Positions 1 through 10,363 are shown, counted from the first letter of the stretch. The stretch is 64,000 nucleotides of DNA from Parietaria judaica (GCA_954871525.1 OX940864.1:25786001-25850000); one strand, 5' to 3'. The notes: generated by a model from the sequence alone, not told the origin. Program-made: numbers and translations.

Positions 1-444
1 ATTTCCGAGCTCCAGAGCGTTCATCGCGCCACCACTGCCAAGCTCGAAGCTGCAACGCTGCGGTACAAATTAGCGGCGGATAAGAAGCGCCGTTCTGTGG
101 AGTTTGAAGTCGGGGACTTCGTGTGGGCTGTTTTGTCTAAAGAACGTGTTCCCGCTCATGAGTATAATAAGCTCAAACCGAAGACGATCGGGCCATTGGA
201 AATCGTGGAAAAGGTCAACCCTAACGCCTACCGTCTTCGGCTACCGAGTCACATCCGCACACACGATGTTTTCAATGTCAAACACCTCCGCCTCTTCACC
301 GGCGACAACTCGGACGACGATGCAATGCCGAATTCGGGGACGAATTCTTTTGACCCGGGGGAGAATGATGCCGACATAACCGCGCTCGCTTTCTTGGAGG
401 ATCGGGACCGAAAAGGAAAGAAAGATAATCGAGCGGCAATGTAA
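1..444 (+). CDS. Ty3-gypsy polyprotein, C-terminal end (partial)
   Basis: Reading frame 1 is open from the first base to the TAA at 442-444, so the window starts inside a larger gene. The peptide contains the segments FEVGDFVWAVL, KPKTIGPLEIVEKVNPNAYR and LRLPSHIRTHDVFNVKHLR, the typical tail of plant Ty3-gypsy integrases (chromodomain-like barrel after the integrase core). The final stretch, NSGTNSFDPGENDAD, is the low-complexity end just before the 3' untranslated region. Protease, RT and RNase H lie outside the window. No frameshift is visible here, so the element may be fairly young. It is a transposon gene, not a host gene. Confidence 0.9.
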   Translation: MSELQSVHRATTAKLEAATLRYKLAADKKRRSVEFEVGDFVWAVLSKERVPAHEYNKLKPKTIGPLEIVEKVNPNAYRLRLPSHIRTHDVFNVKHLRLFTGDNSDDDAMPNSGTNSFDPGENDADITALAFLEDRDRKGKKDNRAAM

Positions 445-859
445 TCAATCTCACTGCCCAACTTTCATATCGTTTATTCATGCCTTTTTTTTTGTTTATT
501 TGGTGTCTTTATTAGTATTATTTGATGACCAATAATTGTGGGCTTGTTTCCTTAGTTGTCGTTTTTTTTCCTTCAATAATTTTAGTGATTTTTCTCTTGT
601 TGAAAGGGAGAGAACGATCTCCATGGGGAGGCAGACTAAGTTTGAATAAAATTTGAAGCTTGACAGCTTTGTTCCAGAAAGTTCATCGTCCTCGTTATTG
701 TTCGGTTCTACATCAGTCTACACATATAATCATTTGCTTGATTAATGATTACGTGTAATGAAACTTTATATACTAATTATTGTTTATAAGTTTTTTAGTC
801 GATTTTGATCTTATAGCAGTAAAATGCGATAAGAAACTGATTTTATTGCTACCATTGAG
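445..859. other. Probable gypsy 3' untranslated or LTR sequence
   Basis: AT-rich sequence directly after the gypsy stop codon. A purine-rich run near 604-615 (GAAAGGGAGAGAACG) could be the polypurine tract that precedes a 3' LTR, but I cannot place LTR ends because no second copy lies in the window. No gene is visible. Confidence 0.3.
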
Positions 860-1260
860 AACTTAAAAGGCAAAAATTTATTGAATTGTCATGTAGAGAG
901 AAATACGAATGAACACAAGAACCCGTCTTGGCGAGATAAAAATCGACTTCACAAGAAAAAAACTCATTTTTATACCATCATCAACTAATGAATTACAACT
1001 CATGTAACCTATTAAATAGAGGGTTCAAAAAAGATAAAGGAAACTAAATGAATCAAAACAATAATCACCTAGAATCATGGAAGCAAATAAGTGATAAAAA
1101 GAAGCTAAAAAATTGATAATAAATGCATGATAATCGAAATTAAATGATTGAAATCGGCGTACTAAATGAGCGCAATTTCGTCTATTTCCTTCCTAAAATA
1201 TCCACATCAAATTGGGAACTTAGGCGACGAAAAAAGAAGACTTGGAACCTTTATTGCCAG
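860..1260 (-). repeat. Diverged gypsy LTR relic
   Basis: This block resembles the better-preserved LTR at 2834-3148. Both begin near TGTAGA, share a degenerate stretch around CGTCTT-GCGAGATAA-TCGACTT (about 930-955 here, 2866-2893 there), and end in an ATAAATGCATGATA-like segment. The match is patchy with indels, so I call it an old relic in the same orientation. The ends are approximate. Confidence 0.4.
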
Positions 1261-1394
1261 ACTTTGATAAACTCTAAATACTTATGCCGCAAATATCCCT
1301 AATATATAATTATATGTACTTTTTTTGCATGTTCAGCGATAACATGACATGATTTTTCTTTTGAGTGTGGTAAAGCAGTTTCTTGAGTTTATAT

Positions 1395-1410
1395 GTACCT
1401 AACCAACTTT
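1395..1410 (+). promoter_or_regulatory. Shared upstream block GTACCTAACCAACTTT of peptide gene 1
   Basis: The same block occurs upstream of peptide gene 2 at 4782-4798, with one extra C. It contains ACCTAAC, an AC-type element known as a plant R2R3-MYB binding site. Here it lies 74 bp before the TATA box. A W-box-like TTGACC follows at 1417-1422. The regulatory role is inferred from conservation only. Confidence 0.5.
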
Positions 1411-1468
1411 GATCACTTGACCTTATCAGTAGACATAATGCAAACTCTATTATTGTTTCTCTTCTCTC

Positions 1469-1475
1469 TATAAAT
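1469..1475 (+). promoter_or_regulatory. TATA box (TATAAAT) of peptide gene 1
   Basis: TATAAAT lies 100 bp upstream of the ATG at 1569, a normal distance for a plant gene with a leader of about 65-70 bases. Confidence 0.6.
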
Positions 1476-1568
1476 GGAACTTGACAGCTTCACTTACTCA
1501 GAAATGCAACTTAAACATCTTCCCTTCAAGAAATATTCTTTCCACTGTCTTCTCGAATTAATTAGAAC

Positions 1569-1871
1569 ATGGCTAGCTCACGCTTCCCGGTGATCATAAT
1601 GATGCTCGTCGTCTTCGGTGTTGTTTTACACGCGCCGTCACTGGTGGCAGGTAGAGCTTTAAGGATGGTGGAGAAGAGATCTGACATAGTTTTGAAGGAA
1701 AGTTCAGTTCTACCAAGTCTTCTTAAGGAGCACACTTTACATAATTTGGAGACATTTTCGAGTTTGAAAAATGGCATTTTAATCACAACGAACGACGAAA
1801 TTCGGGCTCGTCATTCTTCCGAGGCTAAGAGATTCTTGCGATCTGCACCAAGTCCTGGAATCGGCAATTAA
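1569..1871 (+). CDS. Secreted peptide precursor ending in PSPGIGN (CEP/PIP-like), 100 aa
   Basis: Single-exon gene for a small pre-propeptide. Residues 1-28 form an N-terminal signal peptide: a short basic start (MASSRF), a hydrophobic core (VIIMMLVVFGVVLHAPSLVA) and a cut likely after AGRA. The middle is variable and charged, as in propeptides. The extreme C-terminus, LRSAPSPGIGN, matches the shape of plant secreted peptide signals: the SPGxGH/N core of C-terminally encoded peptides (especially members without the FRPT part) and the S-x-P-S core of PIP/IDA peptides. There are no cysteines after the signal peptide, which fits a processed linear peptide with hydroxyprolines. The mature peptide would act in the apoplast on a receptor kinase; that is inference. 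A homologue with the same final seven residues lies at 4935-5174. The TATA box is at 1469. Assignment to one named family is uncertain. Confidence 0.8.
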   Translation: MASSRFPVIIMMLVVFGVVLHAPSLVAGRALRMVEKRSDIVLKESSVLPSLLKEHTLHNLETFSSLKNGILITTNDEIRARHSSEAKRFLRSAPSPGIGN

Positions 1872-2833
1872 CTTGCCATGAAAATAGCTATAACAAATTC
1901 AACATCGCAACCCTAAATTATATATTAGATATGTCTATATAGTGTGTGTGTGTATATATGTGTGTGTGTGTAATATATTGCATACTGTTTGAATAGTTAA
2001 AAGTAGTAACGTTATTTATTTATTAGTTTGAGCATTGTGAATTTAATCCTTCTCGTTGTTTTTTTTCTTTCTTGAGGGAATCCTTCTCGTTATTGTATAA
2101 AGGAATTGATAAAACTAATGCTAAGATCATAACAATAATATTGCCTATTTGAGATCTAAAAAGTGTTATATGATATACACTTGCAAGTATTATCTTAGGT
2201 ATTAGTTTAATTTTTATCATCAATATTATATAATATATTTTGAAAAACTATATATAAGCACTTTAAAATGTTTGAGGCATGATCAATCAAACAAAAGAAA
2301 GAAAGATGTACAGATACCATTAAGCATGCAGGTATTTTGTTGGGTCCAAAATTTCAACAATATAAAATTAATTTCGTGCATGCATAAATTACAACCAACT
2401 CTATTTACAAAATAAATATTATATATATATATATATATATATTCTCTTACATTTTTTTTTTTTTTGACATTCTCTTCTTCTTACTTTTTTCACAGTTTTT
2501 TAAATTGGCTCTATGCCGCCCTATTTCTCAACTTTGAATACTTTTGCCCGTAATAACCCAATATTTATTATATCACTAAAAAAAATCAAAATGTTGAGTT
2601 CTTAACCCGTTATTGTTAACCTTTGTTTCAATGCTCTGCCATCTTCATTTCGAAGTGTTATATATAATATGACTTGTGATCTTACGCCGACATTATTTGG
2701 TGCATTTGAAAATGAAACTTAGCGCTTTATTCAAACATTTATGATCATTCTATAATTATATGCACCATTTTTGTTTACTCAACTTCTAGGAAGGAAGTAA
2801 CAAAAAATCCAATATCATGAGCTGCGTGATTGA
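1872..2833. other. AT-rich spacer without a recognised gene
   Basis: Contains a TG/TA microsatellite near 1935-1970, a (TA)n run at about 2418-2441 and poly-T tracts. No coding pattern, TIR or LTR end was recognised. Confidence 0.6.
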
Positions 2834-3148
2834 TGTAGAACGGACTATGAAGAATACGAAGAACACGTCTTTGCGAGATAACACTCGACTTTCTCAAGCA
2901 AAAAGCTTAATTTTTTTATATCATTTTCAACTCCTCTCCCTCACATTTGATTGCAGACGAATATAACATTCAAAAGAAACTAACACTTAATAATTTTCCT
3001 AAATAAGTGCAACTAATTACAATAGGTCAAATATAGCAATAAATGCCAAAATAAGGAAACAATAAAAACTAATCGTATACATAAATCAAAATATATTATA
3101 ATGCATGATATTATGCCATAATTGTAGCATTATTCTCGTTCTGCACCA
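2834..3148 (-). repeat. Gypsy LTR (3' LTR in minus orientation)
   Basis: On the plus strand the block runs from TGTAGAACG to CTGCACCA. On the minus strand it runs TGGTGCAGAACG to CGTTCTACA, with TG/CA ends and imperfect terminal inverted repeats (AGAACG). The part at 2929-3148 recurs without any base change at 3613-3832, offset 684 bp. The adjoining minus-strand frame ends like a gypsy polyprotein, which sets the orientation. Confidence 0.55.
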
Positions 3149-3612
3149 TTCTCCTCTACTTGGAAAAAATTCGTCCTCGAATTTTGACCGTCACTTAGTA
3201 TCGGGGCTTTGTCGCCATCGCCGCGCTTGTGTCGACGCCAAAGTCGCCGCCGTAAAAAGACTTCCTCGGATATGCAGTTTTGCCGATATCGCCTGATCAT
3301 GTCTATAAGCATACTTTTTCGTTTACCATGGTCATGCACGTACGTTTTTTGTCGTTGAGCGGGAATTTTAAGCCGTTGTTTCCACGTTGTGCTCGACTTG
3401 ATTTTTGGAGCCTGATTCGCGGTCAAACATGATTCATGAACAACAAGAAATATAGACGTACCACTCTCGAATTTCTTCTTGTCATCTTCGGCCTCCTCAT
3501 GCCCGGCCTCATCACACTCGGCCTCCTCGTGCTCGGTCTTGTCATTTTCCGCGTAAGAACGAAAAATCTTCTCAAGAACACACAATGGTTCGAATTTTCT
3601 CTGTATTTTCAA
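3149..3612 (-). pseudogene. Gypsy internal remnant between two LTR copies
   Basis: A minus-strand frame of about 160 codons runs across this interval into the LTR. Its C-terminus, NSRTNFFQVEENGAE, resembles the tail of gypsy polyproteins (compare NSGTNSFDPGENDA in the element at 1-444). No protease, RT or integrase motif remains, so nearly all of the internal region is deleted. The N-terminal acidic part (EHEEAECDEAGHEEAEDD) is not recognised. Confidence 0.45.
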
Positions 3613-3832
3613 AACTCCTCTCCCTCACATTTGATTGCAGACGAATATAACATTCAAAAGAAACTAACACTTAATAATTTTCCTAAATAAGTGCAACTAA
3701 TTACAATAGGTCAAATATAGCAATAAATGCCAAAATAAGGAAACAATAAAAACTAATCGTATACATAAATCAAAATATATTATAATGCATGATATTATGC
3801 CATAATTGTAGCATTATTCTCGTTCTGCACCA
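3613..3832 (-). repeat. Second, partial copy of the gypsy LTR (identical over 220 bp)
   Basis: Base-by-base comparison by eye shows identity with 2929-3148 over 220 bp. The first 95 bp of the other LTR copy (2834-2928) are missing or replaced here. Identity implies a recent duplication or recent insertion followed by internal deletion. Confidence 0.7.
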
Positions 3833-4781
3833 GTGATTCATGATGATCACATGCGGATAACTTAAATGATTGATATATTATGTATATAAATATATATACA
3901 TATATATATATATATATGTGATTATGTGTGTGTAAAGAAACTTTGGTTTAATTAAGTGGATTTATTTTTAAATCTTTTTTTTCGGATATTCGACAAGTAA
4001 ATTCAACTTTTGCTTACGTTACAGCAAAGAGCATACGTCAAAAGTGTAAGACACTACAATTTAATATTGCCGCCACAATAGTTTTAATTATTATATTCTG
4101 TGTTGCTACGTTTGTCACATTTTAAAAAATTGATCGAACAGTAATTAAATTATTCCAAGTCAAAGAATATTAAATATATATATATATATATATATATACC
4201 AGTGTGTCCAAAAAAGGAAAATAAGACTTTACATGCTTAGTTTATTCTTGCACGCCAAACATACAAAAACGTGGTCACTAAAAATAGCAATATGATGGTC
4301 ACTGTTTACTAGCGATTCTCGATTGACTTCTTTTACCATTCAAACTCAATTTAACTTCGTTTTTAAGTGACAAATTAAATTTCAAAATCTCGTGAAATGA
4401 ATTTAAATTCTAACCAATTATTTTAGTAGAGCTTTCTCGTTCGTGAGTGGTGCATTCAGAAATTCTGAAGGGCCACAGACAACCCAAGAAGCTCAAGAGG
4501 GGGTTTTCGATATATACATCACTAGCTAAGTTGGTATGCAAGAAATATAAATAAATATTTAAAATAATATAAATGAAAAATATCAAAACTCAAATACAGT
4601 TTTTTTTTTAAATAGCTAATTAAACTTAAAATTCTCCCACACACACGTATAATCATTAAAACACGAAGTAAAATAAGAATATATGATTCTAAGCACGAAA
4701 ACTAACGAGCGCATCACCGACCTAGCGGACCGTGTTTAACTTAGAGACGACATTGGACTCATGGTGATTTTAAGTTCTTGT
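3833..4781. other. AT-rich spacer, microsatellites
   Basis: Holds (TA)n runs near 3893-3917 and 4175-4197. No gene or complete mobile element was recognised. Confidence 0.6.
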
Positions 4782-4798
4782 GTACCTAACCCAACTTT
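4782..4798 (+). promoter_or_regulatory. Shared upstream block GTACCTAACCCAACTTT of peptide gene 2
   Basis: Matches 1395-1410 upstream of the paralogous gene except for one extra C. It contains the AC-type MYB site ACCTAAC and lies 43 bp before the TATA box. Confidence 0.5.
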
Positions 4799-4824
4799 CA
4801 CGCTCAATATTATCTTTCTTGCCC

Positions 4825-4832
4825 TATAAATA
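4825..4832 (+). promoter_or_regulatory. TATA box (TATAAATA) of peptide gene 2
   Basis: Perfect plant TATA box, 110 bp upstream of the ATG at 4935, the same layout as in peptide gene 1. Confidence 0.65.
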
Positions 4833-4934
4833 TCCCCACTAAACATATTTCCTCTCACAAATTCTCTCCAACACAGTTTGATTTCGCTACACTTAAACAT
4901 ACTTGTCCTTTTATTTTATTAAATATACATTAAA

Positions 4935-5174
4935 ATGGCTCGTTCATACGTCATATTAATTCTCATTTCTTTCGTTCTATTAGCAAGCTTTGACATTCAG
5001 TGTATTGAAGCCAGAAGAATGAAGGCCATGATGATGAGGCCCTTGGTGTCAGTTCCGTCGGAAAGAGAGCATGATATCGCTGAAGCAAACGATAACGAGC
5101 TTTTGGGCAACGGTTTCTTCGACAGAAACGAGAGAAGTTTGAAGTCTAATCCAAGTCCTGGAATCGGTAACTAG
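4935..5174 (+). CDS. Secreted peptide precursor ending in PSPGIGN (CEP/PIP-like), 79 aa
   Basis: Single-exon paralogue of the gene at 1569-1871, same strand, 3.1 kb downstream. Residues 1-26 form a clear signal peptide (MARSYVILILISFVLLASFD, cut near IEA-RR). The propeptide is charged and has no cysteine. The C-terminus is LKSNPSPGIGN, sharing PSPGIGN with gene 1. The codons for this tail share the 17-nt string CCAAGTCCTGGAATCGG, while the rest of the two proteins has drifted almost beyond alignment. That is the usual pattern for peptide hormones, where only the processed end is constrained. Family assignment (CEP group lacking FRPT, or PIP-like) is inferred. Basic residues before the tail (ERSLKS) could mark processing. 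Confidence 0.8.
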   Translation: MARSYVILILISFVLLASFDIQCIEARRMKAMMMRPLVSVPSEREHDIAEANDNELLGNGFFDRNERSLKSNPSPGIGN

Positions 5175-7000
5175 GGAGCTTATAATAAAAGGGTTCTCTT
5201 CGAAGCAATGGCTCTTTGACGATGGCTCATATTATTGCTGATGTAATTATATATCTTGATCAGTCATATATTGTGATGTGTATGTTTATTGTTTAGCAAC
5301 AAATGTTGATGGAAATATTTTGATGTCAATACTCCAAGCACAGAAAAATGTATCCAATACAAAGGTGGTAATTTTTGTATTTAGTTTTAGGATTTTACCC
5401 TAATGTTTTCTAAAAAAAATAAAAAAAATATGTATGATTCTTTATTCTTGATTTATATTTTTATCTGTAATCCATTCGTCAGTATCTTGCATAATTTTTT
5501 AATTTTAATTTTAATTCTAGTTTGGTGGCTAAATATAAGAAAAATATAGAGAGTTTAACATATATTTTAATTTTATTAAAAGTAGTGTTAACTTTTTTTT
5601 CTTTGTATGTTTGTTTCTATATTAATTTTGTATATTCGTCATCATAACTCTTTTTTTTTTCTTCTTCTCTATTTGGCTTTTTAATTAAAGATAGGGAATT
5701 TAAGTCAAATAGTTAACTTGTTAGATTAAAATTGACAAAATAGTCGATGTTTGATTAATATTTATAAAATAGCCAAATAATCATATTATCAATTATAAAA
5801 ATAGTCATATTAACCATTATAATCATATTAACCATTGACAAAATAACCTTAGGTTTGCTAAAATGCAATGTAAACCTATGAATGTGGCTATTCATTATAA
5901 TTTCATATCATATGAAAAATAAATTTTCCGTTAAAACTAACGATAACTTAATGGAAAAGACTACATAAGGAAAAAAAAAGTAAAGTCATGAGTTATATAT
6001 ATAGTGATCGAAAAAAAAAATTGGTAAAGTCATGAGTTATAAAATAAGCAGTCAGACCAACAAAAATATTAAGTAAATGGTGTCCAAAAATATTTATCCT
6101 TCATTTTATTTATAGGTAAGGAAAATGGGTTCAAAAGGTCAACGTTGTGGTACTAATCTAAAGTTCAGCGCTTGAATCCCATTTAAATAAGGGTTTTATT
6201 ACATTGCTAATGGAAAATGCATGGATGCAAATGGTCAACGTTAAAGCACTAATTATAAAAAGATACTTTAAATCCAATGCTTTTTGAGATTACAAAAATG
6301 TATCACTGATCAATGTAAAGCTCAGCGATTGATTTATTACGTAATAGAAAAATGCTCTTAGTGGATCACTTCCTCACCATTCATTATATCTCGACGTTGA
6401 TATTTAATAGGATTGACGGTGGCAATAAGTTGTGTATTTAATTACGGTTATAGATTCAACTTTTTTTAAGTGAAAAACGTTTTTACGTTTCATTTATCGT
6501 AACTGTATCCAATTTTATTATATTTGCAGCTTAAGTGTACCGACGTTCTGAATTATCCTTCAAAATTCTGATTAAAATAAAATTTCAGTACATTTGCCAT
6601 TGAGAAACTTAAGTTTATTATGTCTTAATAATTAAGTTTAACTTAAGTTCTTTTATCACTATTAAACCTATTTAATATTCCAAACTCTATATTTTTTTTT
6701 TTTGGCGCAAATTGGAGTGTTAAATCTTATAAGTAACGGTTTTTCATAAATCAAATAGGTTTCTCTTTAACTAAATCTCCGCTAGTAATATCAATTAAAT
6801 ATGTGTATATATATATATATATTAAAGTTATCAAAGTTTAATTGGTTACTTTTTTGAAATTGGTATTTGGTAGTGAATAAAACCTAGGTCAAGTATGGTT
6901 GTCAAATTAGTAATAGCAAGTACGTAAATTAATAATAGCAAGTACGTACTAACGATTGACTACTTAAATTCCAATATTCACACGCAAGGTTTTGAAAGAA
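5175..7000. other. AT-rich spacer without a recognised gene
   Basis: Contains poly-A/T tracts, a short duplication of ATAATCATATTAACCATT (about 5806-5840), and a (TA)n run at about 6802-6820. No ORF with family signal and no bounded mobile element was found. Confidence 0.6.
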
Positions 7001-7008
7001 GTTTAAGG

Positions 7009-7703
7009 TAGGGCTGTAACGAAAACCCGGAATCCGGTTAAAAATCCGTATCCGTATCCGATCTTAAAATCCGAATCCGAATCCGTATCCGAAAACCGGA
7101 TTCGGATATCCGGATCCGGAGTAAAAATCGGATTCGGATACGGGTTTTGATTTTATAAAATCCGGATATCCGTATCCGGTTTTAAACCCGGTTTATTTTA
7201 ATATTTTAATTTTTTTTAATATATTTTAATTCTTTAGGTTTAGGTGACTCTATTCTTGTCGATTTGAAGACGGCGATTTGAATGCATTTTTAATTTTATA
7301 TGTATTATGTGACAATATGTATTAGATTTGTTCGGTTTTTTGGACAACAAGAAAATATGTAGACTTGTACCAGTTTTTTAGTCGTTAAAACTAACGTTTT
7401 ATCTCTCTTTTTTTTTAATAAATAAAAACCGGATCCGGATATTCGGATAATATCTGGATCCGGTTTTAAAACCGGATTCGGATATCGGATCCGGGTTTTG
7501 AAATTAGATATCCGGATTTTCGGATATCCGGTTTTTTGGATCCAGATATCCGGTTTTTCGGATCCGGATATCCGGTTTTTCGGAAATCCGGATATCCGGT
7601 TTTTCGGATCCGGATCCGGATATCGATTTTCGGATATTCGGTTTTTCGGATCCGGATTCGGATAGTTCCGAAAAACCGGATATCCACTCCGGTTACACCC
7701 CTA
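7009..7703. mobile_element. Non-autonomous hAT element with subterminal CCGGATATCCGG arrays
   Basis: An 8-bp target duplication GTTTAAGG flanks it exactly (7001-7008 and 7704-7711). The ends are inverted repeats: TAGGGCTGTAAC at left and the complement of GGTTACACCCCTA at right. An 8-bp duplication plus TAGGG-type ends is the hAT signature. About 180 bp at the left and 260 bp at the right consist of overlapping ATCCGGATATCCGG / TTTTTCGGATCC motifs, as in hAT subterminal regions that bind transposase. The 250-bp core is AT-rich without a transposase. Minus-strand frames over the arrays (IRIRKTGYPD repeats) are an artefact of the repeats. Confidence 0.9.
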
Positions 7704-7972
7704 GTTTAAGGTATACACCTCGAGGCATCAGTAAAAAAAAAAAAGCATCTTTGCGACAAAAAAATTTCGCAACAGAAAATTAGTTGTGAAAAGAATAACT
7801 TAGCAACAAAAAATTAGCTAGCAAATAACATTGCGACAGATTACTTGGTTGCAAAAATCACCGGTGAGGCGCTCGGAGGCGCGCCTCAACAGAGCTCCAA
7901 TCGGACGTACGCCTCGTTTTTCTAGGCGCTTGAGACTATGCGCCTCAAGTCGCGCAACACGGCGAGGCGCAC

Positions 7973-8499
7973 TTGGGCTGTGTTGATATTTGTGTTGACA
8001 TTGTGATCGATGGCCGTGAGGATGGTTATGGGATAGGCCTAGTGGTTCATAATCACAAAAATCGAGTCCTTGCGTTAGAGAATTCATTTTATAGGCACAA
8101 ATTGTCCATTAAGATGTCGGAGGCTTCAACTATTCGGTCTTCCGAATGGGTGTATGATCAGGGATGGTCGAAGATTCACATTCAGTTAGATTGTTATTGG
8201 GAGTAATTAAAACTCTAAAAAGTACGTCAATTCCTTTCTCTGATTTAGGCTTAATTATCCCTGTTACTCAACAGTTAGCTACTCGCATTGAGTATGTAGT
8301 TTTTTACGTTAATTCGAGAGGTTGTAATAAAACCACGCACGGTGTGGCTAAACTTGCTATTAAGTCAAGAGGAAATACTTTTTGGCTACACTTTGTACTG
8401 CCAAGTATTGAGTTTTTGCTCTTGAAGGATTCTAATTGTACTAACAAGGGTCGAGCCTTGTTTGGCACGCTCGCTTGGCTGTTGCCAAAGATATTTTGA
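7973..8499 (+). pseudogene. RNase H-like (RVT_3-type) domain remnant
   Basis: The first frame (7973-8206) reads VDIVIDGREDGYGIGLVVHNHKNRVLALE..., the start of the RNase H-like domain that ends many plant LINE polyproteins (D-G-x-x-x-GIG-V-R-D). It stops at 8204-8206. The continuation, LLGVIKTLKSTSIPFSDLGLII...GVAKLAIKSRGN, is in another frame (8164-8499) and matches the last helix of that domain. A frameshift near 8190-8205 therefore breaks it. No reverse transcriptase lies upstream. It could also be a captured free-standing RVT_3 gene. Confidence 0.5.
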
Positions 8500-10160
8500 T
8501 GTGGAGTACTTTTTCCTTTCAGGCCGCACTCGTTTAAGGGACACAAAAGGATTAATGAGGCTCGTTTTTGTTTTTTCTTTCCAAATAACAATTTATTTAG
8601 TAAGGAAATATATATTTCCTACAAAATAAACATGATCCTATTTGTGATGCATATGCTATACGTAATACATGTATCTATATTCTATAGAGAAAGGTAATAA
8701 GAAAAAACTCTTTAATAAAATTTTATAATTATAATATTGATTGGGTTATACCTGAGGCTTAAAGGAATATGTCTGAATTGAGCTTAATTGGGCCCATGAG
8801 CCCTATGGATTTACAGGGTCTAATTGGGCCGCTAAAAATTGTTTACATGCCCACACGGGCCGATAAGCTATTATAAGATAATTAATTAATTGATATTAAC
8901 TTAATGGTCTTGATCCAAGAAGTGGAAAAAGTCTATTAGCTCATATTTGACTCTGGGCTATAAATACTACATTTTATCTCATAATTTATAATTCCATACC
9001 TAAATTTGAGAGAGAGAATTCGAGCTCCCCTATTCCAAGAGCCTTCGAATATCCCGCCGCCTCGTGTGTGAGATTGTGCCGTCATATAAACACCGAGAGA
9101 GACCTAGTAGTCCGACGAGGCGTTTTCCCATATGCAAACTGCGAAGTTCCTCCAGCTACTTGGTGGACGAGATAGACTTGACAATTGACGAGCTTGATCT
9201 GAGACCGCCACGTTGCCCAAAAATTGCACACAATTCGAGAAGGACTCGACCAAAAATACAGTTTGCAAAAAATACCAAGACTCTGGTAAAATTTGGAATT
9301 GTGTAATTCTAATTTACGTGATTAATCTAGATCAATTCGTTTAAGGATATCCCGATATATTCTCCTCAAAATTGTGAGAAAATCCCCCAAAAACCCAACA
9401 AGGCTAAGATTGGTTAGGTCTATCTGGGGTTAGTATGAACTCAAGCCCAAAAGGACTATAACCAACACGTTTAGGCTTAGGATTTTTCCAAATTCCAAGC
9501 CTCCCACGTGGAGAAAAATCTTGGTCAAACCTTTCCACGGCGCCATGCAATTTTTTTCTTCATCAGACAACCAAAAATATGTTTTTTTTTTCCTCTAAGT
9601 GACAGTGCGAACTTGATGATACCAAAAAATTCTTCCGTTTGTATAGTTTAATCGTTAATAATTGTAAAATTATTAAGATAAAACTATGATAATTATACTT
9701 ATTACGCAACGAAACACGTTTGAGATTATTCCCCTTGAATTCATCTATCTGGTTAAGATTTATCTTTTCTTCATTTGAATTGATTTTACTGCTGGTATTT
9801 TTCAAAAGATAAATCAAAGAAGAACTTTGGAGCAAATAACAAAAAAAAAAAAAAAGCGATCGCCATGAGATAAATATCAAAGCCTTTTTCTTCTTACAAA
9901 AGTCGAATCACGAGGGAAGTTAGCAACCAATCACAAAATAAATTCATTGAGAGGAGAGATTACAGAGAGTCAACGATAGTTTTAGGCAAAAGTTCCATTT
10001 TTTAGTTTTCTTCTTTCTTCTTCTAGCTTTGGAGTTATGACGTCAAATTACGGCTAAGACTCGCAGGCATAGGTAAGGATGGATTTTATTGTTAAGTTTT
10101 TCTTCACCAACTTTTAATGCAATTTTATTTTTCATGTTCAAGTTGTTTCTTGTCTATTGA
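8500..10160. other. Spacer with a possible solo LTR
   Basis: 8745-9405 has LTR-like features on the plus strand: a TATAAATA at 8959-8966, a GC-richer leader with GAGAGAGAATTCGAGCTC, and a possible ACCCAACA end near 9395-9402. I could not find paired target duplications, so this stays tentative. A plus-strand frame at 9064-9306 shows no known domain. Poly-A lies at 9840-9855. The rest is AT-rich. Confidence 0.25.
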
Positions 10161-10168
10161 ATTATGCA

Positions 10169-10363
10169 CAGGACATGCTATAGGGAGCCATGGTAGTCTT
10201 GGGCCTAAAATAGATTTTCAATTTGTAGCGACGTGGGACCTCACGATGACAATTTTTTTTTTTTTACTTTTTGCATTGACATATATATTTTCTTTTACAA
10301 TTACGATAGGGCCCCCAAAATCGGTCTTCGCTTAGGGCCCCGACAAACTCAGGGCCGACCCTG
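10169..10363. mobile_element. hAT MITE, 195 bp
   Basis: Flanked by perfect 8-bp duplications ATTATGCA (10161-10168 and 10364-10371). The right end reads AGGGCCGACCCTG, which on the other strand begins CAGGGTCGGCCCTGAG, a common plant hAT terminus. The left end begins CAGGACATGC and keeps only the first bases of the inverted repeat. No coding capacity. Confidence 0.75.

Noticed and set aside
7466..7687. Minus-strand frame with repeated IRIRKTGYPD
   Set aside because: Pure translation of the CCGGATATCC array in a non-coding hAT element.
9064..9306. 80-codon plus-strand frame
   Set aside because: No signal peptide, domain or promoter layout; it lies inside a probable LTR leader.
8745..9405. 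Solo LTR with defined ends
   Set aside because: TATA box and leader look right, but I could not find matching 5-bp duplications at any TG/CA pair.
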